Source: Candidatus Hydrogenedentota bacterium
GTDB taxonomy: Bacteria > Hydrogenedentota > Hydrogenedentia > Hydrogenedentales > CAITNO01
Direction: 5' to 3'
DNA: 13,039 bases
NCBI GenBank assembly: GCA_011046175.1
Contig: DSBB01000133.1
Location: 1 to 13,039, forward strand
The position numbers and the translations under genes are program-made. The notes under the pieces are model-generated. The model did not search any database. It was not told where the DNA came from and saw only the letters and a list, made by a program, of their open reading frames with translations. Positions 1 through 7,586 of this stretch are shown here, piece after piece; the stretch's first letter is position 1; each line of letters starts with the position of its first letter.

Positions 1-71
1 AGGCCGACGCCGCCCAGTATAGCGCCGATTCCAAATTGTATGAGGATGGGTAGCCATCGCGACAAATCCAT
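1..71 (-). CDS. N-terminus of a small membrane protein, cut by the window edge (NuoA-like?)
   Basis: Only the first 23 residues are visible, beginning MDLSRWLPILIQFGIG and running into a glycine-rich hydrophobic stretch (GAILGGVG). ATG is at 71 reading leftward, with a GGAG about 10 bases upstream. The start of a transmembrane helix is clear. The 'LPILI' beginning followed by a small-residue helix resembles subunit A of NADH-quinone oxidoreductase, but 23 residues cannot prove it. It lies 46 bases after the HD phosphohydrolase on the same strand, so it could be the third gene of that transcript. No terminator is seen between them. It could equally be any other small membrane protein. Confidence 0.45.
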   Translation of the reverse strand, partial: MDLSRWLPILIQFGIGAILGGVG

Positions 72-117
72 AACGTATGCGCTCCAAGTGTGTTGTCAGT
101 ATTCTAAAGCACGGACG

Positions 118-720
118 CTACTGATGCAAGTGCGGTTCAGTATCCATCGGACGTTCTCTGCCTGCATACCGGCATATTGCATCAAACAAGGATGACACAG
201 CCGCAATGCCGTAATCATTGAAATTGCCCGGCTTCTCCCAAAACTCCTCCAGCCGTCCTCGACGTTCCCGTTCGTAGGCGACCACCTTCAGCATCATCTG
301 CGCTTTGTCGAGCGCGCGGAGCAGACGCGCCTCGGCGCTCTGTGCCGCGAGAAATTCATCGTGCAACGCGGCATAAGACGGCGGGAATGCGGCAAAGAGC
401 CGGTTGAACAATCCCTGCTCCGCCGCCTCCTTGGCCTTGCCAAGCCACCGGTCTGCCACCGGCATGGGAATATCCATGAGTTGTGCTTCAGCAAGGTCAT
501 GGATGAGCGCCATGGATAACGTTTTGCCCAAGTCGTATTCATGCGGGCATGCGTCCACGTAAAGCAATGCCAACAACGCCAGGAAATGACTGTGGGCGGC
601 AACAGACTCGGGGTCCGGCACCCCCCGCAACAGGAAACCGGCGCGCGGCACACGGTCAAGCGGATGAATCCTCAGGAAAAGTTCCATAACATGATCGGCA
701 AACGTATTACTATCGGTCAC
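118..720 (-). CDS. HD-domain phosphohydrolase, HDDC2/YfbR-type (5'-deoxynucleotidase-like)
   Basis: A 200-residue cytosolic HD-superfamily protein. Visible motifs are an N-terminal RAGFLLRGVPDPESVAAHS segment with metal ligand H43, then the HD pair H74-D75 in ALIHDLAEAQ, E78 close behind, and D138 in ALDKAQMM. This H...HD...D set and the 'PESVAxH' context are typical of the HDDC2/YfbR group. Characterised members remove phosphate from deoxyribonucleoside 5'-monophosphates using divalent metal. Length fits the family (about 190-205). The start is GTG at 720, overlapping the stop of the upstream ATPase gene as GTGA, so translation is probably coupled and no separate Shine-Dalgarno is needed. 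Substrate specificity cannot be read from the sequence. A nucleotide-pool or signalling-nucleotide role beside the ATPase is inference only. Confidence 0.85.
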   Translation of the reverse strand: MTDSNTFADHVMELFLRIHPLDRVPRAGFLLRGVPDPESVAAHSHFLALLALLYVDACPHEYDLGKTLSMALIHDLAEAQLMDIPMPVADRWLGKAKEAAEQGLFNRLFAAFPPSYAALHDEFLAAQSAEARLLRALDKAQMMLKVVAYERERRGRLEEFWEKPGNFNDYGIAAVSSLFDAICRYAGRERPMDTEPHLHQ

Positions 721-1877
721 GTCGTTTCCTCTGAGGATTCTTCTTCATTTGCAACATCCTCGGCGCCTTGTTCCCCTGATTCATCCTGTTGCGCTTCAGC
801 CGGTCTCTTTCCCAGCGCCTGAAGCTGCGCCGCAATGGTTGCAAGCGTCTTTTGCGCGGTTTCAGTCGTCTCGCCATCCGGGGCTTCAGTGGCGGCGCCC
901 TCTTCAAAATGTTTCAAAGTATCCCGAATGCCGTCAATTACGCGAAGCAAGTCAACCTCTTCGCGCGTGGCCAACGTCACTTCATCGGCAAGGTCTTCAA
1001 TTCTCACCCCGGCGGCATCTTCCCCCACGCTGTGCGTAAACTCAATCAGTTCTTCTACTTGTTGTTCAAGCGACGCAATACGTTCAATCAGCGCGGCTTT
1101 TTGCTTTTCCAGACGCTCCACCACGGCATTGACGTTCTGCTCATCAGACGGCGCGCCCTCGCGAAGGCGGGCCACTTCCTCGCGCAAATCAATCAGTTCT
1201 CCCTCACTGCGGTCGAGGGCGGTACGGGCAACGTCCCGCTCATGTTTCATTGTTTCCAGTTGTTTGCGCAGGGAATCAATTTCTTTTTGGGCTTCAGGGG
1301 CGGCTGCGCCGCCTTTGGCGGCTTCGAGTTGCGCCACCCGTGCTTTAAGGGCGGCAATTTGTTTGACGGCGGCGTCGGGAATCGGCGCTCCGGCGCTTTT
1401 CGGCAGCGGTTTAATGGCCACAATTGTCCCATTGTTAAGAAACGCCTTGAGTTTCCCGCTCAATGACGGCAATATGCTCGGGTGTATATTGGTGGCGACA
1501 ATCACGTATTGATTGTGTTCTTGGAACGCCAGCATGACGCGCTCCAAGTCTGCCAAATCCTTTTCAAACAAATGCAATTCATCTACAATCAAAATAACCG
1601 GATACTTCTTTTTCAGTTTTTCCGGATTGTCGGGAAGGGTCTTTATCTTGTTGGGAAAATCTTTGGATGAGATTAACGCCACGCCCACTTTTGTATTTTG
1701 TTCACGGAATTGATTCACTATGGCCCATAATAAATGGCTTTTCCCGGAACCGCTTTCACCAAGCAAAACGATGGTATGCGGCACATCCTTGTCGGAATCA
1801 GCGAGTTTTTTACATATATCGTAAGCCGTCTGGTTTGTTTCATGAACAACGAAACTGTCGAAAGAAAACCCTTTCAT
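717..1877 (-). CDS. DnaA/Hda-like AAA+ ATPase domain fused to a long coiled coil with acidic tail
   Basis: A 386-residue protein. Residues 1-160 resemble the DnaA-type AAA+ core: an opening FSFDSFVVHETNQTAYDIC, which recalls DnaA's FDNFVVGxxN entry, Walker A GESGSGKSH (40-48), Walker B VILIVDELHLF (94-104), and a sensor-1-like VATN (127-130). The segment where DnaA has its box VII arginine (RLxSRF) reads GKLKAFLNNG, so no arginine finger is evident. The helical lid and DNA-binding domain are absent. Residues about 165-285 have heptad-like, charged coiled-coil composition, and the last 40 are Glu/Gln-rich. ATG 1877 has AGGAG about 7-8 bases upstream. The gene is the first of a leftward unit and overlaps the HD gene by 4 bases. 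I do not recognise a named family. It is probably an ATP-dependent scaffold or adaptor. ATP binding is likely; hydrolysis is uncertain. Confidence 0.8.
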   Translation of the reverse strand: MKGFSFDSFVVHETNQTAYDICKKLADSDKDVPHTIVLLGESGSGKSHLLWAIVNQFREQNTKVGVALISSKDFPNKIKTLPDNPEKLKKKYPVILIVDELHLFEKDLADLERVMLAFQEHNQYVIVATNIHPSILPSLSGKLKAFLNNGTIVAIKPLPKSAGAPIPDAAVKQIAALKARVAQLEAAKGGAAAPEAQKEIDSLRKQLETMKHERDVARTALDRSEGELIDLREEVARLREGAPSDEQNVNAVVERLEKQKAALIERIASLEQQVEELIEFTHSVGEDAAGVRIEDLADEVTLATREEVDLLRVIDGIRDTLKHFEEGAATEAPDGETTETAQKTLATIAAQLQALGKRPAEAQQDESGEQGAEDVANEEESSEETT

Positions 1878-1982
1878 TGCGCTACTCCTGTTGTATTGGA
1901 TATTCGTATCCGTTGGGTCGTGTGAACATTTCGCAAGCCATCTTCCTCAAATCGGCCAAAGCCGCGACATCAGAACAGTGCG

Positions 1983-2011
1983 ATTGTAACTTGAATGAAT
2001 ATCTGTTTCAA
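1983..2011 (-). promoter_or_regulatory. Sigma70-like promoter of the ATPase-HD unit
   Basis: Read on the minus strand, TTGAAA (2011-2006) and TACAAT (1988-1983) are separated by exactly 17 bases, each differing from consensus at one position. Transcription would begin near 1976, giving a leader of about 100 bases before ATG 1877. This is the best promoter match in the 286-base divergent region 1878-2163. Confidence 0.6.
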
Positions 2012-2094
2012 CTCTAATGACTAAATAAAAAAGGGCAGCCTAATTATATAGAATTGATCCGCTTCGCTTCTAATAAATCCCGGCTCGATAATTT

Positions 2095-2126
2095 TTGACT
2101 CAGCGGCCTGTTTGCTATACCATAAT
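2095..2126 (+). promoter_or_regulatory. Promoter of the Tat TIM-barrel gene, with extended -10
   Basis: TTGACT at 2095-2100 is followed after 15 bases by TGC-TATACC (2114-2121), an extended -10 arrangement, and then ATAAT. The spacer is short, so the TG extension probably compensates. The TTTGCTAT box is shared with the promoters proposed at 3284, 6153 and 11148. The start codon lies about 40 bases downstream. Confidence 0.5.
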
Positions 2127-2163
2127 CGCTGTGGCCCATAACCGATAAAATTGGAGTTTGAAA

Positions 2164-3120
2164 ATGCATCCCATAAATCGTCGCGGATTCATCAGAACAG
2201 CGCTGGCCGCCCCGGTGGCCTCCACCCTGGCGTTGCGGGCCGCAAACGCAACGGATATTGATTCGCCCGCTTCGTCGTCTCTCGAATGCGGCGCCATCGG
2301 AAACCTTCAAATAAGCCGAATGCTGTTGGGCGGCAATTTGCTGACCCATTTCACGCACAGTCGCGATTTGAAGTACGTTTATAATCTGACAGCCCACTAT
2401 AACACGGACGAAAAAATTCGTCAGACGATGGCGCTTGCCGAGCGGCACGGCGTAAATACGCTGGTCGTGCATACGGTGCCGCATGTGATTGAGTTGCTTG
2501 TAAACTACAGAGAAGAACACGGCGGCAAGATGCAGTGGATCATCTGCCCCACGGCGCAGGTTGACACTGACCGCGCTGGTTATGAAAAGCAAGTGCGCGA
2601 TCTGGTGGCTAAAGGCTGCGAGGCAATATATTTATGGGGCGTCTCGGGCGACCGGCTTGCCGCACAGGGCAAGCCGGAACACATTGCGCAAGCGGTCGCC
2701 ATAGCCCACGACGCGGGCGTTCCTTCCGGCGTGGGCGCGCATGATTTGAATGTCATACGGGTCTGCGAAGAGAACAACATAGCCGCCGATTTTTATATCA
2801 AGACCCTTCATCATCATAATTATCCCACCGGCCCGAAGCCGGATCAGTTGAAGGCGCCCCATGCGGAATTTCCGGGGTACTGGTGTCGGGATCCGGAAGA
2901 TACCATAAAACTTATGGCGGAAGTTGAGAAGCCGTGGATAGCCTTCAAGGTCATGGCTGCGGGCGCAATACCACCGTCGGACGCCTTTCACTATGCATTT
3001 GACAACGGCGCCGACCATATCCTTGCGGGCATGTTTGATTTCGAGATAGAAGAGGATGTGGTGTTCGCAAAGGACGCGCTGGCGTTGAGCGCACAACGCA
3101 ATCGCCCGTGGAGAAGCTAG
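2164..3120 (+). CDS. Tat-exported TIM-barrel protein, aldo/keto reductase-like
   Basis: About 318 residues. The N-terminus NRRGFIRTALAAP is a twin-arginine signal (RR at 6-7) followed by a moderately hydrophobic stretch, with likely cleavage after ANA near residue 29, so the product is probably exported folded. The mature part starts with an 'IGNLQISRMLLGGNLL' segment like the first strand of aldo/keto reductases. It then shows alternating strand/helix units (NTLVVHT, MQWIICPT, CEAIYLWG, AGVPSGVGAHD, ADFYIKTLHHHNYPTGP, WIAFKVMAAGAIPP, ADHILAGMFDF) consistent with a TIM barrel. No clear AKR Asp-Tyr-Lys-His tetrad or nucleotide-binding tail is evident, so enzymatic activity is unassigned. Start: ATG 2164 has GGAG 7 bases away. 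The in-frame TTG at 2158 is only 1 base from it, so ATG is preferred. The gene is monocistronic, divergent from the ATPase unit. Confidence 0.75.
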   Translation: MHPINRRGFIRTALAAPVASTLALRAANATDIDSPASSSLECGAIGNLQISRMLLGGNLLTHFTHSRDLKYVYNLTAHYNTDEKIRQTMALAERHGVNTLVVHTVPHVIELLVNYREEHGGKMQWIICPTAQVDTDRAGYEKQVRDLVAKGCEAIYLWGVSGDRLAAQGKPEHIAQAVAIAHDAGVPSGVGAHDLNVIRVCEENNIAADFYIKTLHHHNYPTGPKPDQLKAPHAEFPGYWCRDPEDTIKLMAEVEKPWIAFKVMAAGAIPPSDAFHYAFDNGADHILAGMFDFEIEEDVVFAKDALALSAQRNRPWRS

Positions 3121-3284
3121 ATTCAGCGTTTACACTTGTCTTTCCGCAATCCTGGCATACGGTTTTCCAATCATGCGTGGCGCAGTTGCACCGGGGGAAT
3201 ATACCTTCCTATTACCGGCGGCGGCCGGCAGATATTGTGCAAGCGCATGTCCATGCCCTCTTTTCGCGGAATAGCGGGGAAAAT

Positions 3285-3293
3285 TGCTATGAT
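3285..3293 (+). promoter_or_regulatory. Extended -10 element upstream of priA
   Basis: TGCTATGAT at 3285-3293 is a strong extended -10 (TGnTATNAT). No good -35 is seen at the normal spacing. Transcription would start near 3300, placing the in-frame TTG at 3293 outside the transcript and favouring a later priA start. Confidence 0.45.
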
Positions 3294-3325
3294 TGAAGGA
3301 GGTCTTCAAGCAAAGGGACAGGCTT

Positions 3326-5794
3326 TTGCAACCGGAAAATGAACATAAGCGCTACGTGGAAGTTGCGTTGCCGCTGGCATTGGACAAGACGCTGACCTAT
3401 GCCGTACCGGAAGCATTGCGCGACCGTACGGCGGTGGGTATGCGCGCATTGGTTCCGGTGCAATCGCGCGTGGCGTTGGGCATTATTGTAGAAGTATCGG
3501 AATCGTGTTCAGCTTTGGAACCACGGCCTATTATTGACTTGCCCGATGATGCGCCTGTTTTCGACGACGTCATGCTGCAATTGTGCAAATGGATAGCGGA
3601 ATACTATTGTTGTTCCTGGGGGGAGGCGCTTGCATGCGCCGTGCCCGCCGCCATCAAGAGCGGCCCGCGTGTGCGCTATCATCTCATTGAGGAACAATTG
3701 GGCGCGGGCCGATTAAGTGAGCGGCAGAAAAAAATCATGGCGGCGCTATACAAGCATGGCCCCATGACGACAGGACAACTTGCGAAGGTTGGCGGGGGCC
3801 AGTCTCTGAGCAACACGCTGAAAGCCTTGGTAAAGCGCGGCATTTTGCGGGAGGAACGCATTTTTCGCGACAGCGAAGAAAGCATCCTTAAAGAATTATG
3901 GGTGCGACTGATTGCGGAGTCGGCGCCGGATGCGGAGGCGCTGTTGGCGTTGCAGCGCCGCGCCCCCCGCCAAGCGTCCGTTTATCTCGACCTGCTGCAC
4001 GGCAGACATGAGCGCGCGGCCACGGAGTTATATGCCAAACATAATGTTACGCGGGACGTGTTGCGCGCGTTGGAAAATAAAAACCTAATTGCCTCTTATG
4101 AAACGGAATTATACCGTATCCCTGACATGAAGGCGGACGCGCTTGCCATAACAAAACATCGTTTGAATGCAGAACAACAAGCCGCCTACGCGACCGTGTG
4201 CGCCGCGCTTAACAACAAGCATTATGCCACCTTTCTCATGCGCGGCATTACAGGTTCCGGCAAAACGGAGGTCTATCTGCAAACCATTGAAAAGGCGTTG
4301 GCGCTGGGACGCGACGCCATCATGCTGGTTCCGGAGATTTCCCTTACACCGCAAACGGTGGGCCGGTTTTATGCGCGGTTCCGGCAGGACATTGCCGTGC
4401 TGCACAGTGGTCTGAGCAACGGCGAACGTTACGACGCATGGCGGCGCGCGCGCGCGGGCAAAGTACGTATTGTGGTGGGGGCGCGTTCTGCCGTGTTCGC
4501 GCCATTACCCGACGTAGGCATCATCGTGGTGGACGAAGAACACGACAATTCCTACAAGCAAAACGACACCCCCCGCTATCACGCCCGTGATGTCGCCATT
4601 GTGCGCGCCCGCATGAACAACGCCGTGTGCGTGCTGGGTTCCGCCACACCGTCGGTAGAGTCCTACTACAATTCCGAGGCGGGCAAGTCCACGCGCCTTG
4701 AACTGCTGCAACGCGCCACATCCGGTGCGTTGCCAAAGGTGAAACTGATTGACATGCGTCGCGAGCATCTTGAGAATCCCGGCCAACTTGTCCTGTCCCC
4801 GCTGCTCGAAGAAGCGGTGCGGCGGCGCGTTGCGGCGCGGGAACAGGTTATTCTACTGCTGAACCGGCGCGGGTTTGCGCCCGTAGTGTTGTGTCCGCAA
4901 TGCGGCTGGGTCGCCCAATGCGCAGACTGCCAGGTCAGTTTGACCTATCACAGCGCAGGCGGCTCGCTACGCTGCCATTACTGCGACGCCAGCCACCCCA
5001 AGCCGGAAGTATGCGGCGAATGCGGTTTCAATCCGTTGGTCTATCTTGGCCTGGGCACGCAGAAAGCTGAAGACTATTTATTGCGCACTTTTTCCGATGC
5101 GCGCATCGAGCGTATGGACGCGGACACCACTTCCGGAAAGGGCGGCCACGCGAAAATTCTGGGGCGGTTCGCTGACGGCCAGATTGACATACTCATCGGC
5201 ACGCAAATGCTCGCCAAGGGGCATGATTATCCCGGTGTCACGCTGGTAGGCGTCATCAACGCGGACGCAGGTCTGACGCTGCCCGATTTTCGGGCGGCGG
5301 AACAGGCCTTCCAATTGCTCACCCAAGTGTCGGGGCGCGCCGGGCGCGGCGATAAGCCGGGCGAAGTGTTCATCCAAACCTATCGCCCGAAACATTATGC
5401 GATTGTTGCTGCGGCAATGCATGACTACGAGGGCTTTTACAGGCGCGAGATTGAATACCGGCGCGATGCGGGCTACCCGCCTTTCCGGCGCATGGTCAAT
5501 TTTATGGTGGAGTCGGCGGACCCCATGGTGGTGGAACGCGAAAGCATGCGTCTGCGCCGAATCGCCTGTGAGCAGATTGAGCGGCTTGGCTATCGCGGAT
5601 TGGCGTTGCTCGGCCCTGCGCCCGCCACCATTCGCCGCATGAAAAAGATGTATCGCTGGAACTTCGCTGTTATGTCGCGCAGTTCGTCACGAGTCAACCA
5701 AGTCGCCCGCGAAGTGCGCGACGCGTTTAATGCGGCATGTCCCGGCGACAAAGTAAAACTGAAAATAGACCTTGATCCCTACGGCATGTTTTGA
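3326..5794 (+). CDS. priA: Primosomal replication restart helicase PriA
   Basis: A superfamily 2 DNA helicase that recognises stalled or collapsed forks and reloads the replisome. Visible in order: the N-terminal 3'-DNA-binding domain (YVEVALPLALDKTLTYAVPE), a winged-helix region (SERQKKIMAAL...QSLSNTLKALVKRGIL), Walker A GITGSGKT (nt 4244-4267), DEEH box (nt 4532-4543), motif III-like LGSATPS, a zinc-binding insert with paired cysteines (CPQCGWVAQCADC, CHYCD, CGECG, nt about 4892-5025), GTQMLAKGHDYPGVTL (motif V) and QVSGRAGRG (motif VI). It ends LDPYGMF. Length is near 820 residues, slightly long against E. coli (732) but normal for the wider family. The start is uncertain. TTG 3326 has AGGGA 7 bases upstream; TTG 3293 and GTG 3356 are alternatives. 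A perfect AAGGAGGT at 3296-3303 has no start codon at working distance. Confidence 0.97.
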   Translation: MQPENEHKRYVEVALPLALDKTLTYAVPEALRDRTAVGMRALVPVQSRVALGIIVEVSESCSALEPRPIIDLPDDAPVFDDVMLQLCKWIAEYYCCSWGEALACAVPAAIKSGPRVRYHLIEEQLGAGRLSERQKKIMAALYKHGPMTTGQLAKVGGGQSLSNTLKALVKRGILREERIFRDSEESILKELWVRLIAESAPDAEALLALQRRAPRQASVYLDLLHGRHERAATELYAKHNVTRDVLRALENKNLIASYETELYRIPDMKADALAITKHRLNAEQQAAYATVCAALNNKHYATFLMRGITGSGKTEVYLQTIEKALALGRDAIMLVPEISLTPQTVGRFYARFRQDIAVLHSGLSNGERYDAWRRARAGKVRIVVGARSAVFAPLPDVGIIVVDEEHDNSYKQNDTPRYHARDVAIVRARMNNAVCVLGSATPSVESYYNSEAGKSTRLELLQRATSGALPKVKLIDMRREHLENPGQLVLSPLLEEAVRRRVAAREQVILLLNRRGFAPVVLCPQCGWVAQCADCQVSLTYHSAGGSLRCHYCDASHPKPEVCGECGFNPLVYLGLGTQKAEDYLLRTFSDARIERMDADTTSGKGGHAKILGRFADGQIDILIGTQMLAKGHDYPGVTLVGVINADAGLTLPDFRAAEQAFQLLTQVSGRAGRGDKPGEVFIQTYRPKHYAIVAAAMHDYEGFYRREIEYRRDAGYPPFRRMVNFMVESADPMVVERESMRLRRIACEQIERLGYRGLALLGPAPATIRRMKKMYRWNFAVMSRSSSRVNQVAREVRDAFNAACPGDKVKLKIDLDPYGMF

Positions 5795-6133
5795 GTTGAG
5801 GCGCCGTAAGAGTGCGGCGGGAAGCGGGAAAACATCACATTGGGTGACACTGCAGAATCATAAATGCCCGGCCAGCTGTTCATGAGGCGTTACCTCTCCC
5901 ATAAACGATGAATGTGTGTTATGCAATCCCGCTGGGGTATTGAATGCAAATATATGCATTTCTTGCGTAATTCGTTCTGTATCGAAAAATGTGGGTATGA
6001 CACGATAAGACGTATGGGACGCAAGAGGCATTGAATCGGCGCTGAAAAGATTCAGATCAATGGAATGCGTTGATTGCCAGGGAAATCATATTGACCCATG
6101 TTGCGGAATGAAGAAAAACTCGCAATCAATTAA
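5795..6133. other. Gene-free stretch between priA and the arabinose-donor operon
   Basis: I see no convincing ORF or RNA gene here. Small structures include a weak 5-bp stem CGCCG/CGGCG (5802-5806/5815-5819) just after priA without a T-run, an AATGCA/TGCATT inverted repeat (5943-5948/5955-5960), and a 10-base palindrome CAATTAATTG (6127-6136) touching the -35 region of the following promoter. The base composition is more AT-rich towards 6100-6200, as expected for a promoter region. An unknown small RNA cannot be excluded. Confidence 0.5.
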
Positions 6134-6163
6134 TTGTTTACAACCGTCTTTCTTGGCTATACT
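6134..6163 (+). promoter_or_regulatory. Promoter of the dprE1-dprE2-ubiA operon
   Basis: TTGTTT (6134-6139) and TATACT (6158-6163) are separated by 18 bases; TTTACA (6137-6142) with a 15-base gap is an alternative -35. The -10 sits in TTGGCTATACTTTATATATA, matching the GCTAT box of other promoters here. The predicted leader before TTG 6215 is about 45 bases. The palindrome CAATTAATTG overlaps the -35 and could be an operator. Confidence 0.55.
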
Positions 6164-6214
6164 TTATATATACTTACTGGATTTTGCCATACATTTTATT
6201 TGGAGAGGAACACC

Positions 6215-7573
6215 TTGCCGCTAAACGCCGCCAACGTCTATTTTTCAGGATGGGGACGCTACGGATGCATTCTGTGTGAAGCCTATCGCCCGGAACACCA
6301 TTTCGAGCTGTCGGCGCTTCTGACATCGCCGCCGAAGTCGTTTATACCGCGCGGGTTGGGACGCAGTTATGGCGATGCCGCTATGAACAAGGACGGCGCT
6401 GTGTTGGATTTGTCGCGCATGAACCGCATGCGCAGTTTTGAAGCTGAGACAGGTGTTCTCGAATGCGAAGGCGGCGTCAGTCTTGCTGAAATACTGGACG
6501 TTTTTGTGCCGCGCGGTTTTTTTCTTCCTGTTACTCCGGGGACCAAATTCGTGACGGTGGCGGGCGCCATCGCCAACGACGTACACGGCAAGAATCACCA
6601 TTGCGACGGCACATTCACCCAGTTTGTTGACGCCATCGGGTTATGGACGCCGGCGCGGGGCATTATCACTTGTTCCAGGCACGAAAACAGCGACATATTT
6701 TGGGCCACCGCAGGCGGTGTCGGCCTGACGGGCGTACTATTGTGGGCGCGATTACGGTTGCTGCCCGTGGAATCCGCCTACATGCGCGTGGACTATCAAC
6801 GTTGCTCCCACTTGGACGAGGCGCTTGCAGCGATGGAGGCGTCTGACAAGAACTACCGTTACTCGGTGGCATGGGTGGATTGTCTCGCAAGGGGCGGGTC
6901 GCTTGGACGCTCCATATTGATGCGAGGCAACCATGCGCCGGTTAACTATCTGCCCGAAAAGGCAAGGCGCTCGCCGTTCCGATTGCCGCGCCGAACAAAA
7001 CTCGCGGTGCCCGTTGATTTCCCCGGCTTCGTGTTGAATCCGTACAGCATCAAGGCGTTTAACACGCTTTTTTACGCCAAAAACCGCAACGCGCAGGATG
7101 TTATCGTGGACTACGACCAGTATTTTTATCCGCTGGACGGTATTCTGCAATGGAACCGTCTGTATGGAAAGAAAGGCTTTGTCCAATATCAGGCGACATT
7201 TCCCCCCGATGGCCGGACCGGACTGGTGAGAATGCTGGAGCGGCTTGCATCATCCGGGCGCGCGTCATTCCTGGCTGTTCTAAAATGCTTCGGGGAATCC
7301 AATCCGGGATTATTGTCCCATCCCATGCCCGGTTATACGCTCACCCTTGATATTCCCAATACACCGGGGCTAATCGAATTTGCAGCCTCGTTGGATCGGT
7401 TGCTGTTGGAATATGGCGGACGTCTTTACCTCGCGAAGGACGCATTAACCCAACCTGAAACATTCTCGGAAATGTATCCCCAATTGGGCGCATTTCGCGA
7501 AATCAAGGCGCAACTCGATCCCGACCGCATACTCACGTCCAGCCTGTCACGGCGTCTGTGTCTGGACGGGTAG
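6215..7573 (+). CDS. dprE1: DprE1-like polyprenylphosphoryl-beta-D-ribose 2'-oxidase (FAD)
   Basis: Flavoenzyme predicted to oxidise the C2' hydroxyl of polyprenyl-phospho-ribose to a keto intermediate, the first half of its epimerisation to arabinose. 452 residues versus about 461 for mycobacterial DprE1. The N-terminal FAD-binding half carries GRSYGD (49-54), PGTKFVTVAGAIANDVHGKN with H124, and ATAGGVGLTG. The C-terminal half carries DQYFYPLDGILQWNRLYG, FVQYQ, the FLAVLKCFG segment, GGRLYLAKD with K408 (equivalent of the catalytic-site Lys418), and ends DPDRILTSSLSRRL, all closely matching DprE1. The position of mycobacterial Cys387 is Thr377 here, judged from remembered alignment. Start: TTG 6215 has GGAGAGG 6 bases upstream; an in-frame TTG at 6134 lies inside the promoter and is rejected. 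It is first of three genes; dprE2 begins 13 bases later. Confidence 0.93.
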   Translation: MPLNAANVYFSGWGRYGCILCEAYRPEHHFELSALLTSPPKSFIPRGLGRSYGDAAMNKDGAVLDLSRMNRMRSFEAETGVLECEGGVSLAEILDVFVPRGFFLPVTPGTKFVTVAGAIANDVHGKNHHCDGTFTQFVDAIGLWTPARGIITCSRHENSDIFWATAGGVGLTGVLLWARLRLLPVESAYMRVDYQRCSHLDEALAAMEASDKNYRYSVAWVDCLARGGSLGRSILMRGNHAPVNYLPEKARRSPFRLPRRTKLAVPVDFPGFVLNPYSIKAFNTLFYAKNRNAQDVIVDYDQYFYPLDGILQWNRLYGKKGFVQYQATFPPDGRTGLVRMLERLASSGRASFLAVLKCFGESNPGLLSHPMPGYTLTLDIPNTPGLIEFAASLDRLLLEYGGRLYLAKDALTQPETFSEMYPQLGAFREIKAQLDPDRILTSSLSRRLCLDG

Positions 7574-7586
7574 CAGGAGAAAGATT

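Noticed and set aside
789..1512. Two long plus-strand ORFs (about 225 codons each) opposite the ATPase gene
   Set aside because: They are antisense to the coiled-coil coding region with low-complexity Ser/Phe-rich translations, no ribosome binding site and no recognisable domain. Long antisense ORFs are expected opposite repetitive GC-rich coding sequence.
3223..3238. CCGGC/GCCGG stem between the TIM-barrel gene and priA
   Set aside because: Short GC-repeat hairpin without a T-run; expected by chance in GC-rich sequence.
3108..3342. Small plus-strand ORFs between the TIM-barrel gene and priA (62 and 68 codons)
   Set aside because: They overlap neighbouring genes, lack convincing ribosome binding sites, and show no signal peptide, helix or domain.
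6134..6214. Possible N-terminal extension (hydrophobic) of DprE1
   Set aside because: The stretch coincides with the promoter, and a strong GGAGAGG sits just before TTG 6215. DprE1 homologues have no such membrane segment.
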